Shown piece after piece: positions 31,777 to 41,337 of a DNA stretch of 64,000 nucleotides (the stretch's first letter is position 1; each line of letters begins with the position of its first letter). The position numbers and the translations under genes were made by a program. The DNA is from Pseudomonadota bacterium (lineage in GTDB: Bacteria; Myxococcota_A; Polyangia; Polyangiales; Polyangiaceae): the NCBI GenBank assembly GCA_023423895.1, contig JAFAER010000249.1, forward strand, positions 1-64,000, given 5' to 3'. The notes under the pieces are model-generated. The model ran no database searches, was not told the DNA's origin, and worked only from the letters and a program-made list of their open reading frames with translations.

Positions 31777-32739
31777 GTGAACAGCAGCCTCCTGGCCCCG
31801 GCCGTACCGGCGCACACGCCCGATCCCCGTGAGGAGCCCCGACGCCTCTCGCACCTGCGAGAGCTCGAGGCCGAGAGCATCCACATCTTCCGCGAGGTCG
31901 TCGCCGAGCTCGAATGCCCGGTGATGCTCTACTCGATCGGCAAAGACTCCTCGGTCCTCGTGCGGCTCGCGCAGAAGGCCTTCGCGCCCGCGCCGCTCCC
32001 CTTCCCGCTCCTGCACATCGACACGACGTGGAAGTTTCGGGAAATGATCGCGTTCCGTGATCGCTTCGCGAAGGAGAACGGGCTCGATCTCCGCGTTCAC
32101 ACGAATCACGCGGCGCTTGCGGAGGGCGCGAGCCCGTTCGCTTGGGGCAGCAACAAGTACACGCAGGTGATGAAGACCCACGCGCTGCTCGATGCGCTCC
32201 GCGCCGGCGGCTACGACGCAGCATTCGGCGGCGCACGCCGCGACGAAGAGCGCTCGCGAGCAAAAGAGCGAGTCCTCTCGTTTCGTGACCGGCACGGGCA
32301 GTGGGATCCGAAGAACCAGAGGCCGGAGCTCTGGAACCTGTATAGCGGCAAGATCAGGAAGGGCGAGAGCATCCGCGCCTTCCCGCTGTCGAACTGGACC
32401 GAGCTCGACGTCTGGCAATACATCTGGCTCGAGGAGATCCCGATCGTGCCGCTCTACTACGCGGCGCCGCGGCCCGTGGTCGAACGCGACGGCGTGCTCC
32501 TCATGGTGGACGACGAGCGCTTTCCGCTCGACCCGGGCGAGGTGCCGAAGACGGAGATGGTCCGCTTCCGGACGCTCGGCTGTTATCCGCTCACCGGCGC
32601 GACGCGTAGCCATGCGACGACGCTCCCGGAGATCCTCCGGGAGATGATCGAAGCGACGAGCTCGGAGCGACAGGGCCGGCTCATCGACCAGGACGAAGAG
32701 GCCTCGATGGAGGCCAAGAAGCGCGAGGGCTACTTCTGA
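31777..32739 (+). CDS. cysD: Sulfate adenylyltransferase subunit 2
   Basis: Small subunit of ATP sulfurylase, which makes adenosine 5'-phosphosulfate from sulfate and ATP. The 320 residues match CysD of the PAPS-reductase-like family: HLRELEAESIHIFREVVAEL, the PP-loop-type LYSIGKDSSVLVRLAQKAF (SxGKDS), LLHIDTTWKFREMIAFRD, YDAAFGGARRDEERSRAKER, NWTELDVWQYIWLE and the C-terminal RFRTLGCYPLTGA. GTG start at 31777, with no strong ribosome site. The stop overlaps the cysN ATG by one base (TGATG), giving translational coupling of the two subunits. Cytoplasmic. Confidence 0.95.
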   Translation: MNSSLLAPAVPAHTPDPREEPRRLSHLRELEAESIHIFREVVAELECPVMLYSIGKDSSVLVRLAQKAFAPAPLPFPLLHIDTTWKFREMIAFRDRFAKENGLDLRVHTNHAALAEGASPFAWGSNKYTQVMKTHALLDALRAGGYDAAFGGARRDEERSRAKERVLSFRDRHGQWDPKNQRPELWNLYSGKIRKGESIRAFPLSNWTELDVWQYIWLEEIPIVPLYYAAPRPVVERDGVLLMVDDERFPLDPGEVPKTEMVRFRTLGCYPLTGATRSHATTLPEILREMIEATSSERQGRLIDQDEEASMEAKKREGYF

Positions 32740-34460
32740 TGGCCGCCTCCTCACGACTCGAATCTCAGCACGAGCGCCACGGCAACGGCGCCACGCACCG
32801 CGATCGTCCCGACGCCATCGCCGACTGGCTGCGCGCGCAGGAGAAGAAGGATCTCCTCCGCTTCGTGACCATCGGCTCCGTCGACGACGGCAAGTCGACC
32901 TTGATCGGACGCCTGCTCCACGACGCGCACGGCCTGTACCAGGACCAGCTCGACGCCGTCCGCCGCGCTTCGCTGAAAGGCTCGACCCGCGGCGCCGGCT
33001 CGACGTCCGAGATCGACTTCTCGCTGTTCACCGACGGCTTGCTCGCCGAACGCGAGCAGGGGATCACGATCGACGTCGCCTACCGGTACTTCTCGACCGA
33101 GCGACGGAAGTTCATCATCGCGGACACACCTGGTCACGTTCAGTACACGCGCAACATGGCGACCGGCGCGTCGACCGCGGACGCGGCGGTGATCCTCGTC
33201 GATGCTCGCCTCGGCGTCATCGCGCAGACCCGCCGGCACGCGCACATCGCCGCGCTGCTCGGGATCCCGCACATCATCGCGTGCGTGAACAAGATGGACC
33301 TGGTCGACTTCGACCGAGCGCGCTTCGATGCGATCACCTCCGACCTGTCCTCGATCGCGGCACGCCTCGGCATCGCCGAGCTGCACGCGATCCCCGTGAG
33401 CGCGCTGGCCGGCGACAACGTCGTCTCGTCGAGCGCGCGGACGCCGTGGTGGACCGGCGGAACACTTCTCGAGCGGCTGGAGACCCTCCCCGCGACGGGC
33501 GCCAATCGAACCGGCGCGTTCCGGTTCCCCGTCCAGCTCGTGCTCCGGCCGGGCCTCGGCTACCGCGGGTTTGCAGGGCGTATCGTGACCGGCACGATCG
33601 CAGCAGGCGACGAGATCGTAGCGCTCCCTTCCGGAAAGAAGACGCGCGTGGTCGGCGTCGACGTGGCAGGCCGAGAGGTGCCCTCCGCGTCGGCGCCAGC
33701 AAGCGTCGCGTTGCGCCTCGCGGACGAGATCGACGTGAGCCGCGGCGACATGCTGGCACGCCCCACGGCGCCGCCTCGGGTCGCGTCCGAGCTCGAGGCG
33801 GACCTCGTGTGGATGAGCGAGCGGCCACTCGACCCAGGCAGGACGTACCTGCTCAAGCACACGACCCGCACGGTGCGCGCCTCGATCGAGGTCGTGAACG
33901 GGACGAACACGGAGACGCTCGCGCCTTGCCCCGCGGAGACGCTTGCTCTGAACGACATCGGACGTGTGCGCGTGAGCTGCCGTGCGCCGCTCTTCTTCGA
34001 CCCATACGCGCGTGATCGGACCACCGGCGCCTTCATCGTGGTCGACTCGGTGACGAACGACACCGTGGCTGCCGGCATGATCGCCGACGGCCTCCGGCGC
34101 GCGGCCGAGCACGGAGCTCGGACGCAGGTCGGCGCCGCCGAGCGACGCGAGCGACTCGGTCAGTCGGGCCTGTCCGCGACCGTGACCGCGCCGTCGTTCG
34201 AGAGCGCGCGCGACCTGGCATTCGCGATCGAACGAGAGCTGTTCGATCACGGCCGGATCGCGACCGTGATCGAGGGTGGCGCTGCTCCGCTCGAGGCGGG
34301 CGCCGCGTGCGCGCGTGCAGGCGTGATTGCGCTCGTTCCAGTAGCCGGACCGAAGGTCGCTCTGCTCGCCGACGGCGAGCTCGCGACGTCGGTGAGCAGC
34401 ACGGCCGACGTCGATGCCCTCGCTCGCGAGTGGGTGCAGCTCCTTCTCGAGCGGAGCTGA
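32739..34460 (+). CDS. cysN: Sulfate adenylyltransferase subunit 1 with degenerate APS-kinase tail
   Basis: GTPase subunit of ATP sulfurylase, 573 residues. EF-Tu-like motifs are intact: GSVDDGKST (46-54), EREQGITIDVAYRYF, DTPGH (129-133) and NKMD (184-187), followed by domains II and III. The last ~110 residues (from about 463; ERRERLGQSGLSATVT) align with the start of a CysC/APS-kinase domain as in CysNC/NodQ. But the Walker A motif (normally GxxGxGKST) is replaced by APSFESARD (483-491), and the domain is about half the normal length. So this tail cannot phosphorylate APS. It may be a structural remnant. No other cysC is in the window. Confidence 0.93.
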   Translation: MAASSRLESQHERHGNGATHRDRPDAIADWLRAQEKKDLLRFVTIGSVDDGKSTLIGRLLHDAHGLYQDQLDAVRRASLKGSTRGAGSTSEIDFSLFTDGLLAEREQGITIDVAYRYFSTERRKFIIADTPGHVQYTRNMATGASTADAAVILVDARLGVIAQTRRHAHIAALLGIPHIIACVNKMDLVDFDRARFDAITSDLSSIAARLGIAELHAIPVSALAGDNVVSSSARTPWWTGGTLLERLETLPATGANRTGAFRFPVQLVLRPGLGYRGFAGRIVTGTIAAGDEIVALPSGKKTRVVGVDVAGREVPSASAPASVALRLADEIDVSRGDMLARPTAPPRVASELEADLVWMSERPLDPGRTYLLKHTTRTVRASIEVVNGTNTETLAPCPAETLALNDIGRVRVSCRAPLFFDPYARDRTTGAFIVVDSVTNDTVAAGMIADGLRRAAEHGARTQVGAAERRERLGQSGLSATVTAPSFESARDLAFAIERELFDHGRIATVIEGGAAPLEAGAACARAGVIALVPVAGPKVALLADGELATSVSSTADVDALAREWVQLLLERS

Positions 34461-34470
34461 CCGGCCGTCG

Positions 34471-35403
34471 TCACGCGAGCCAGAGACTCCGGATGTCCCG
34501 CGGAAGCTGGCTCGCGACGCGGTCGATCTCCTCTTGCGGAAGCGCCCGCGTCACGGCGGCGATCACGGCCGCGAGGACGGAGGCCGCCTGTGCCAGATCG
34601 AGGCCGAGATCCTGGGCGACATTGGCCGTGAGCTCGTCGAGATCGAACGTGGTCGGCTGCTCGCGCCGCTCGAGCATGCATCGCTCGACGAACGGGCGAA
34701 GAGCCCGCGGCAACCCGAGCAAGAGGTCGCGAGCATCCCCTCCGCTCAAGCGCTGCTCGAACAGGCACATCACGGAAGAGAACGCGTCCCGTGCCGTCAC
34801 ACGGATAGGAAGCGCCCTGCTCCTCTCGATGTCGTCGAGGACCTGCCGGAGCAGGTCGAGATCGCCGGCGATGTCCTCGGTGCCGGCCGGCGCGGGCGAG
34901 AGCCAGAGGTGGCGCAGGTCGTGCGGGAGCTGCTGTGCGACGTGCTCGATGACCTCGGTCGGGAGGAGCTGCTGGAGCGCGCGGAACACCGCCGAGACGA
35001 TCAGCTCTGCCGACGCGGGCGCCACGCCGAGGTCATTGCCGACACGATCGAACAGCTCGGCGCGGCCGCCCGTGAGCGTCGGACGGTCTTCACGCCCGAG
35101 GCTCGAGCTGGCGAGGAGCGTCCGCACTTCGGGCGGTAGCGATGCCAGGACGACGTGCGCTTGTCCCGTGGTGAGCCGGTCGAGCAGCGCAGACGTGGTG
35201 GCGACGGCCGCGTCATTCGCGTGGACGAACGCCGGCAGCGCAGCATCGTCGGCGATCGTGGCGAGAAAGCGAGGAAGCACGCTCGTGCTCGCCGTGTCGT
35301 AGCTCGTGGAAGAAGCCGTGGGCCCCATGCTGCGTGCAGATGCATCGGCCGCGCCGAGCGCGGACGTCACTGCGGAGCTCCCCGTTCGTTTCGACGGGGC
35401 CAT
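34471..35403 (-). CDS. Protein with two DUF2267 domains
   Basis: A 310-residue soluble, helical protein made of two DUF2267-like units. Unit 1: LFDRVGNDLGVAPASAELIVSAVFRALQQLLPTEVIEHVAQQLPHDLRHLWL. Unit 2: VAQDLGLDLAQAASVLAAVIAAVTRALPQEEIDRVASQLPRDIRSLWLA at the very C-terminus. The LPxExIxxVAxQLPxDxRxLWL motif is the signature. DUF2267 proteins have no defined activity. Before unit 1 lies another helical region (LPRFLATIADDAALPAF). The ATG at 35403 is selected (MAPSKRTGSSAV); an upstream in-frame codon would add a Pro/Arg-rich stretch. Convergent with cysN, 10 bp apart. Confidence 0.75.
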   Translation of the reverse strand: MAPSKRTGSSAVTSALGAADASARSMGPTASSTSYDTASTSVLPRFLATIADDAALPAFVHANDAAVATTSALLDRLTTGQAHVVLASLPPEVRTLLASSSLGREDRPTLTGGRAELFDRVGNDLGVAPASAELIVSAVFRALQQLLPTEVIEHVAQQLPHDLRHLWLSPAPAGTEDIAGDLDLLRQVLDDIERSRALPIRVTARDAFSSVMCLFEQRLSGGDARDLLLGLPRALRPFVERCMLERREQPTTFDLDELTANVAQDLGLDLAQAASVLAAVIAAVTRALPQEEIDRVASQLPRDIRSLWLA

Positions 35404-35505
35404 AGCCCGCGCCGATGGCCCTGACGGACATCGGCGCGGCACGGGGCGGATGAGCGTTGGAGCGGCTGCGGTCCTCGTACGAAGGAGAACGCTGGAGCAG
35501 ACGCT

Positions 35506-37233
35506 TTAGAGAGATTCCAGGAAGGCCACGAGGTCTCGCTTCTCCTGCGCCGTGAGGCCGATGGCGAAGCGGCGGTCGTAGACGTTCACGAGGTCGAGGA
35601 GGGTCTTGGCGGAGCCGTCGATGAAGAACGGCTCGTGCGACGCGAGCCCGCGAAGCGATGGCACGGTGCGGGCACCAATGTCCCGGCACCGTCCGGTGAT
35701 GAGGGCCTTCCCCGGATCGTTCGTCAGGACGGTGGTGAGGTTCGGATCCCACAAGAAGGAGCCGGCCGGACACGTCAGCTTGAAGATCGGCAGGTCATTC
35801 TTCAACGTCGGTCCACCGATCGCCACCCCTTGACCGCCGGTGCCGATGTCGCGTTGCGATTGCGCGAGGACGTCGGTGCCTGCGTGAGCGAAGTTGTGAC
35901 AGGTCGCACATGCGCCCGGGACGGCCGGGGCGCCGATGGCGTCGTTGAAGCCAGCCACGTTCGAGATCGTGAACGTGCCTCGTGTACCGCCGGGGCCTCC
36001 TCCCGTTCCGTGGAAGATCTGCTGGCCCCTGGCGATCGCTTGTCGCCTGGCGGCTCCGTGCCCCTTGACGTTCGCCCATGCGTCATACTCGTCGAACACA
36101 GGGACGCCCAAGGCGGGCTCATCGTTGCCGTGCGTCGACAAGCGGATCGGGCCTCCCGTCGCGCCGCCCGACTCGAGGAATCCGGCCCGGTCGTCCCAGA
36201 GCTGGGCGTTGTAGATGTTCGTCTCGAAGGCGACGATCTGATTGAGCTGCTCCTGCGTCGGCACCTTGGTGGCCTGCGCATGACCGAGCGTCGCATCGAT
36301 CGCCTGGGTGAAGAGTGTGGGCTCTCGACCGTCGGCCATGATGTTGGTGATCAGCGGCGGCGGAGGCGGCGGCCCGAATGCGAGCACGTTCGTCTTGAAG
36401 TTGCCGGGAGAGCCGCCGGTGTTGGGTCCGAAGTTGCCAGAGATCAGCGGCCGCCGGAACACCGAGACGATGCGCGTTCCGTTGTCGTTCTCGTTGAAGT
36501 CCGGATCGAGGTTGCACGTCGTCGGATCCTTGACGACCTCGATCGTGTACTCGGCGTTCGCCGGGACCGGGATGGGAATGCGGATGAGGCCCTTCTCGAG
36601 CAATAGCGAGTGAGCGTCGTAGCGCGACGGCCACTTCTTGTACCGGCTCCAGTGCGACCACTTCTTCCATGGCCGCCGGTCCGCGACCTGATTCGGACAG
36701 TTGGCGCCGTCGACCGGGGCGAAGATCGGATCTTTGCCTTTGGTCTTCGCGAAACGCGCGCGAATGTTCCGCACGCTGACGCTCATGCCGCTGTCCATCT
36801 GATGACAGGTGAAGCAGGTGCGCCCGTTCGTTCCGAGCGGCAGGAAGAACGCGTTCGTCGACGTCTTCGTAGGGCCCAGCGGCTGATACGAGCCGAGGAA
36901 CCCTGCCGGGTCGCGATCGACCTCCAGCTGCCGCACGAACCTCGGAGTGTCCTGCCGAGCGACCTTGCTCGGCACGGGCGCGCGCATCGCCGCGAGATAC
37001 GAGTCCTTGGCGTACGGCGGCAGCTCGCCGGGCCAAGCGTCCAGCACCGACGTTCCATCCACTGCGGCGAGTGCTTCCTCCTCGTCGTCTTCTTCCGTAT
37101 AGGCCTGTTCTGCGGTGGCCTCCGGCGGGCTCGCTTCGTCTTCACGCGTTCCTTCGGATGCCTCGCTGCAGGCCAGTCCGAACGCACCACACAGCAAAGC
37201 AATCGTACCGACTGTTCGGTGTCGTCTTTTCAT
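35506..37233 (-). CDS. Dihaem cytochrome c lipoprotein, peroxidase-like
   Basis: A 575-residue exported haem protein. Signal MKRRHRTVGTIALLCGAFGLAC with lipobox GLAC (Cys22), then an acidic linker. Two CxxCH haem sites: CFTCH (140-144) and CATCH (442-446). The closing part VPSLRGLASHEPFFIDGSAKTLLDLVNVYDRRFAIGLTAQEKRDLVAFLESL matches the C-terminal pattern of di-haem cytochrome c peroxidase/MauG-like proteins (VPSLRN...FHDG...LxxVVxxYxxx...LTxxExxDLVAFL). The large spacing between haems and extra central sequence exceed a classical CcpA (about 340 residues). Substrate unknown. A broken LysR gene lies on the opposite strand next to it and may once have controlled it. Confidence 0.82.
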   Translation of the reverse strand: MKRRHRTVGTIALLCGAFGLACSEASEGTREDEASPPEATAEQAYTEEDDEEEALAAVDGTSVLDAWPGELPPYAKDSYLAAMRAPVPSKVARQDTPRFVRQLEVDRDPAGFLGSYQPLGPTKTSTNAFFLPLGTNGRTCFTCHQMDSGMSVSVRNIRARFAKTKGKDPIFAPVDGANCPNQVADRRPWKKWSHWSRYKKWPSRYDAHSLLLEKGLIRIPIPVPANAEYTIEVVKDPTTCNLDPDFNENDNGTRIVSVFRRPLISGNFGPNTGGSPGNFKTNVLAFGPPPPPPLITNIMADGREPTLFTQAIDATLGHAQATKVPTQEQLNQIVAFETNIYNAQLWDDRAGFLESGGATGGPIRLSTHGNDEPALGVPVFDEYDAWANVKGHGAARRQAIARGQQIFHGTGGGPGGTRGTFTISNVAGFNDAIGAPAVPGACATCHNFAHAGTDVLAQSQRDIGTGGQGVAIGGPTLKNDLPIFKLTCPAGSFLWDPNLTTVLTNDPGKALITGRCRDIGARTVPSLRGLASHEPFFIDGSAKTLLDLVNVYDRRFAIGLTAQEKRDLVAFLESL

Positions 37234-37552
37234 CAGGTGCCTCCCCGTGATGCGGGCCGTTCGAGCAAACCCAACACCACGTCATCGCCGACATGCGCGC
37301 GCAGCGATCCGGATCGGGTGACGGGCAACCATCCGACTCTCCAGCTCGAGCTGCGCGCGGTCACCGTCGTCGCGCGTGTCAGTCGTGCCGGTGCTGCCGA
37401 GTCGACTCAGGGTGACCGCGATACGCGGCGGGACTGCACGCCGGAGACGTCGCACGACGCCGGGACGGAGTCGGCGGTCGCTGCGCGCGACACATGCCTG
37501 CGGCCCGGACCGCTACGCGAAGAGACCTGAGAGAACGGAGAAGGGAGGGTAA
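37234..37552. other. Intergenic region before the LysR pseudogene
   Basis: About 320 bp between the cytochrome gene and the LysR remnant, where the divergent promoters would lie. No open frame is convincing. LysR regulators commonly bind T-N11-A dyads in such gaps, but I could not single one out. Confidence 0.4.
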
Positions 37553-38460
37553 GACCCGCGCGACCTCCGCTTCTTCGCCACGATGCCCAGAGCGGGTCCG
37601 AGGACCGCTGCCGCGAAGACGCTGCACGTGAGCCAGCCGACGCTGGCGGTCGCGATGCAGATCCTCGAAGAGGAGCTGAAGTCACAGCTCCCTCGTTCGC
37701 GAGCGGAGCGGCGTGCGGCTCACCGTCACGGGCGAGCAGCTGCTGAAGTACGCAAACGACGTCTTTCACCTGCTCGATCGCGCCGCCCAGCGCCTAGAGT
37801 ATAGCCGTGATCGGTTGACCTGAGCCTCCGATTCGCGCCGCCCGTTGGGCGAGCGGCGCAAATCTCCAGCCGGTAGCTCGAGATCCGATCACGGCTCGTG
37901 TCTGTGCAGGATCGGCGGAACTGGGTTCCGCCTTGGCGCATCAAGGGACTGCAGAGCGACGACGAAGGAGCGTCCGTCATCGGCTGTCACGAGTCGCTGG
38001 GCGCCTACTTCCTTCCGGACTTCATGGAGCAACTCCTTCGCGATCATCCGCAGAGCGAGCTGCTCATCTCCAACGAGTCGAGCGCGATGGTGCGCGGGCA
38101 GCGGCATCGAGCGAAAGAGTTCAGTTCGGGCTCGTCGTGAACCCTCGTCCCCATCCGGATCTCGTCATCGTGGAGCTGTTCCACGACGCGATGGACGTGC
38201 TCGTCGCCCAACATGCACCTCCGCCGTCACGTCCGCTCACCTCGCTCGTCGGCGCCACGCCCGAGCCCCTGGAGGCTGGAGGAAGGCGCGCGTGCGTCGT
38301 GGGTCGACATGGCCGATCCCGCTTTTCATCGCCGCCGAGCAGCGGTTGCTCCGCTGGTGTGCGGAGATCTCGAGCTCGTGAAGAGCCTCGTGCTCGCCTG
38401 CATCGGCCCAGCCCTGTTGCCCCGTCGCGTGGCTGCGTACCGGACACGAAGGAAAAGCTC
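37553..38460 (+). pseudogene. LysR-type transcriptional regulator, multiply frameshifted
   Basis: Consecutive pieces of a LysR regulator appear in changing frames. 37562-37700: DLRFFATMPRAG then RTAAAKTLHVSQPTLAVAMQ and ILEEELKSQLP (winged helix-turn-helix). From 37701 the frame shifts: RSGVRLTVTGEQLLKYANDVFHLLDRAAQRLE, ending at a stop at 37821. After a GC-rich hairpin (37835-37859) the effector domain resumes in the first frame: IGCHESLGAYFLPDFMEQLL, RDHPQSELLISNESSAMV. Near 38110 it shifts again (FGLVVNPRPHPDLVIVELFHDAMDVLV) and then once more (CGDLELVKSLVLACIGPALLPRRVAAY). There is no usable start codon, since a stop sits at 37550. So at least three frameshifts plus a lost start make it non-functional. 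The order and residues leave little doubt of identity. Confidence 0.85.
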
Positions 38461-38585
38461 GTTCGGCTCCACCCGAAGCGAAGGACAACCGAGTGTCCTT
38501 TGCCGACATCCACTCCGATGCTCGGGAGATCCATGATGAACCGTGGCGTACGCGTGGAACGCGGGTTGCTGAGCCGATCTCCGTG

Positions 38586-39824
38586 ATGACCTCGGCGTTC
38601 CAGCATGTACGGATCGGGCCCTCGAGGCTGTACGGAGCAATGCTTCTGTCTGGTCTGTCGGTAATCGTCTCCGGTTGTTCGGCCGGAGCTGAGTCCGATC
38701 AGACGCAAGAGGCCGTGGGCCAGGTGATCCAGCCCATCATCCGGGGAATCAGCTCTGGTACGGAGCATGATTCCGTGGTGGTCCTCACGACGTTCCGTGA
38801 CGGCCTTCGGCGGAGCCTCTGCACCGCGACGCTCGTGGCGCCGAATCTGATTATCACGGCGCGTCACTGCGTCTCGGATACGGACTCGTCGACGGCGTGT
38901 ACGAAGGAAGGGACGCCGATCACGGGTGGCGGCGTGAAGGCCGACCGCGATCCGAAGAGCCTGGTCGTCTTCCTCGGCAAAGATGGCGTCGCGCCGGACA
39001 CCGAGGTCGAAGCGAACGGCAGCGCGCGCGGCGCAATGGTGATCGTCGACGCGGCGGCGAATGTCTGCAATCGCGACGTGGCGTTCGTCGTCCTCGACCA
39101 GAAGCTGCCCGCGCCGGTTTCGCCCATGCGCCTCGGGCCACCGTCGCTCGACGAGCGGCTCTCCGCCGTCGGCTGGGGCATCGACGAGACCGGGACACTC
39201 CCGAAGTCACGCGAGGTCCGCCCCGAGATCCCGCTCATCGGGATCGGCCCGGCGATGTATCCCGAGCACGCCACCTACGGCTACGGCGACCACGAGTTCA
39301 TGGTCGGCGAGTCGGCGTGTGCCGGTGACAGCGGCAGCCCCGCGTTCGCCAAGACGGGCGCGGTCGTCGGGGTCGCGGCGCGCGCCGGCAACGGCCTTCC
39401 GCGCGACCCGAACAACTACGCGAGCACGTGCATGGGCGAAAAGGCACATGCGGTATACACGCATCTCGGTTCGCTCCAGGATCTCGTGAGACGAGCGTTC
39501 GACGCGTCGGGCGAGGAGATCTGGCTCGAGGGTCAGCCTGATCCGCGGGCGCCGAAGCCAGAGGCGACTCCGGGCGAGTCCACGGAAGCTCCGCCGGCGG
39601 CGTCACCGTCGGAGGCGCTGCCCGCACCGGCACCGGCGGAGCCGTCCGCTCCGGCCGCTGCGGGGTGCAGCGTCTCGTCCGAGCCGCAGAAGGGCGCCGT
39701 CGAATACGCCGCCGGCCTCGTCGCGCTCCTGGCGACGCTCATCGGCCTCCGTCGGCGGTTCGGCCGCAGGGACGACGACGTCCTGGGACAGGACGCGCGC
39801 CCCCGGATGCACTCGATGCCCTGA
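38586..39824 (+). CDS. Trypsin-like serine protease with C-terminal sorting tail
   Basis: A 412-residue exported S1-family protease. The signal region (MTSAFQHVRIGPSRLYGAMLLSGLSVIVSGC) ends in a lipobox-like VSGC. Catalytic triad: His in LIITARHCV, Asp in CNRDVAFVVLD, Ser in ACAGDSGSPAF. After the protease domain comes a Pro/Ala/Glu-rich linker, then CSVSSEPQKGAVEYAAGLVALLATLIGLRRRFGRRDD: a Cys, hydrophobic helix and Arg cluster, the layout of MYXO-CTERM tails. It is odd to have both a lipobox and this tail. The ATG at 38586 is chosen to give a proper signal; frames start as early as 38493. The LysR pseudogene lies just upstream. Confidence 0.85.
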   Translation: MTSAFQHVRIGPSRLYGAMLLSGLSVIVSGCSAGAESDQTQEAVGQVIQPIIRGISSGTEHDSVVVLTTFRDGLRRSLCTATLVAPNLIITARHCVSDTDSSTACTKEGTPITGGGVKADRDPKSLVVFLGKDGVAPDTEVEANGSARGAMVIVDAAANVCNRDVAFVVLDQKLPAPVSPMRLGPPSLDERLSAVGWGIDETGTLPKSREVRPEIPLIGIGPAMYPEHATYGYGDHEFMVGESACAGDSGSPAFAKTGAVVGVAARAGNGLPRDPNNYASTCMGEKAHAVYTHLGSLQDLVRRAFDASGEEIWLEGQPDPRAPKPEATPGESTEAPPAASPSEALPAPAPAEPSAPAAAGCSVSSEPQKGAVEYAAGLVALLATLIGLRRRFGRRDDDVLGQDARPRMHSMP

Positions 39825-39922
39825 CCACGCCGCCGTGCGTTCACCGCAGGAGCGCTTTCATGCGCGGCGTGCTTCGTGAGGTTGCGTAAAGCGGACGGCC
39901 CAGAGAGGATCTGCGATCCTCG

Positions 39923-41302
39923 ATGGCCTTGCGTTCCGTCCTCCTCTTCATCTTCCGCCGGATCGCGCGGATCTACTTCCGCGAGATCGACGTTGCTGGC
40001 GAGCTTCCGCATCCCGACACCGGCGGGCGGCTGTTCGCGGCCAATCATGTCAACGGCCTGGTCGACCCCACCCTCGTGCTCACCCAGGCGCCGTGCCGGA
40101 TCTCACCGGTGGCCAAGAGCACGCTCTGGAAGATCCCTGGGCTGAGGTGGCTCCTCGATGCCGCCGACGCCGTTCCAATCGTCCGCCGGCGCGACGACCC
40201 GGGAAAGAGCGAGAGCGACAACGAGGCCGTGTTCGCACGCGTCGCGTCTCATCTCGTCGGCGGAGGAAACATCCTCATCTTCCCCGAAGGCACGAGCCAC
40301 AACGAGCCGCACCTCTTGCCGCTCCGCTCTGGCGCCGGGCGAATGCTCGCGCGCGCTCATCGCGACGTCGCCGACGGGAGCGCAACACTGCCGGCGTCAC
40401 GGGAGAAGGAGCGCGCACGCGCGGAGCTCACGTTCCAGGCCGTGGCTCTGGAGTTCGACGAGCGCGACATCTTCCGCTCTCGCGCGCTCGTGCTCTTCGG
40501 TCCCGTCCGTCACGTCGACGCGCTGCCGGGACTCGATCTGGCCCGCGAGATCACCGACGTCATTCGCGACGATCTTTCGGAGCTCCTCGTCGAGGGCGCG
40601 ACATGGGACGAACGCCTTCTCCTCGTCCGCGTCGCCGAGATGTTCGCGAACGACGCCGACGACACGTCGCTCGCACACCTGAACCAGATCGGCCGGCGTA
40701 TCGAGCAAGCTCGCCGGGTGCTCGGGGGCTCGTCTCCGGCCGACGTCCACGCGATCGAAAATAGACTTCGCGCGTACATGAGCCGCCTCGAGGACGAAGA
40801 GACCTCGGACGACGTCGTCGCACGGGTCGCCCGCGGGGCGTCCTCCGGGGTCGAGCCCGCACGGCTGGCACGCGCCGCTTCGTTGATCGCGACGCTGCCG
40901 CTCGCGGTCGTCGCCGTCGTCGTCTACTGGCTGCCCTATCAGCTCCCGCGCTTCATCACGCGTAAGCTACGCGGAGATCCGGACGTCGCCTCGACGTACA
41001 AGCTCGGCATCGGGCTCGTTGTCTATCCACTCTGGGCTGCAGCCGCGATCGCGCTCGCGTTCGCGAAGCTGCCGTCAATCGAGCTTGCGCTCCTTGCCGC
41101 AGTCGTCTTTCTCGCATCGCCGTTCGCTGCGCTCGGTTGGCTCGATCGATGGGATCGTCTCGCCGCGCGCTCGCGGATGCTCGCGCCCTCGGAGCAGCGA
41201 CGCGAGCGCCTCGAAGCGCTCGCCGCGGAGCGGACGGCGTTGATGGACGGTCTCGAGACGTTGCGCCAGCGCGTGGAAGTGCCCGAGATGTCGGCCGTGT
41301 AG
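39923..41302 (+). CDS. 1-acyl-glycerol-3-phosphate acyltransferase family protein
   Basis: A 459-residue membrane-associated acyltransferase of the PlsC family, transferring acyl chains to lysophospholipid-type acceptors. Motif I is AANHVNGLVDPTLVL (His42, Asp48: HxxxxxD-like spacing), motif II AVPIVRRRDD, motif III ILIFPEGTSHNEPHLLPLRSGAGRML. A long helical region follows, with hydrophobic segments (LIATLPLAVVAVVVYWLPYQL and KLGIGLVVYPLWAAAAIAL, IELALLAAVVFLASPFAALGW), and a coiled-coil tail. It is larger than minimal PlsC (about 240) and resembles the GPAT/DHAPAT-like long forms. Next to a sterol-desaturase family gene, which suggests lipid remodelling. Confidence 0.87.
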   Translation: MALRSVLLFIFRRIARIYFREIDVAGELPHPDTGGRLFAANHVNGLVDPTLVLTQAPCRISPVAKSTLWKIPGLRWLLDAADAVPIVRRRDDPGKSESDNEAVFARVASHLVGGGNILIFPEGTSHNEPHLLPLRSGAGRMLARAHRDVADGSATLPASREKERARAELTFQAVALEFDERDIFRSRALVLFGPVRHVDALPGLDLAREITDVIRDDLSELLVEGATWDERLLLVRVAEMFANDADDTSLAHLNQIGRRIEQARRVLGGSSPADVHAIENRLRAYMSRLEDEETSDDVVARVARGASSGVEPARLARAASLIATLPLAVVAVVVYWLPYQLPRFITRKLRGDPDVASTYKLGIGLVVYPLWAAAAIALAFAKLPSIELALLAAVVFLASPFAALGWLDRWDRLAARSRMLAPSEQRRERLEALAAERTALMDGLETLRQRVEVPEMSAV

Positions 41303-41337
41303 CGGCGCTCGCCCCACGCACGATCCGGGATGCCACC

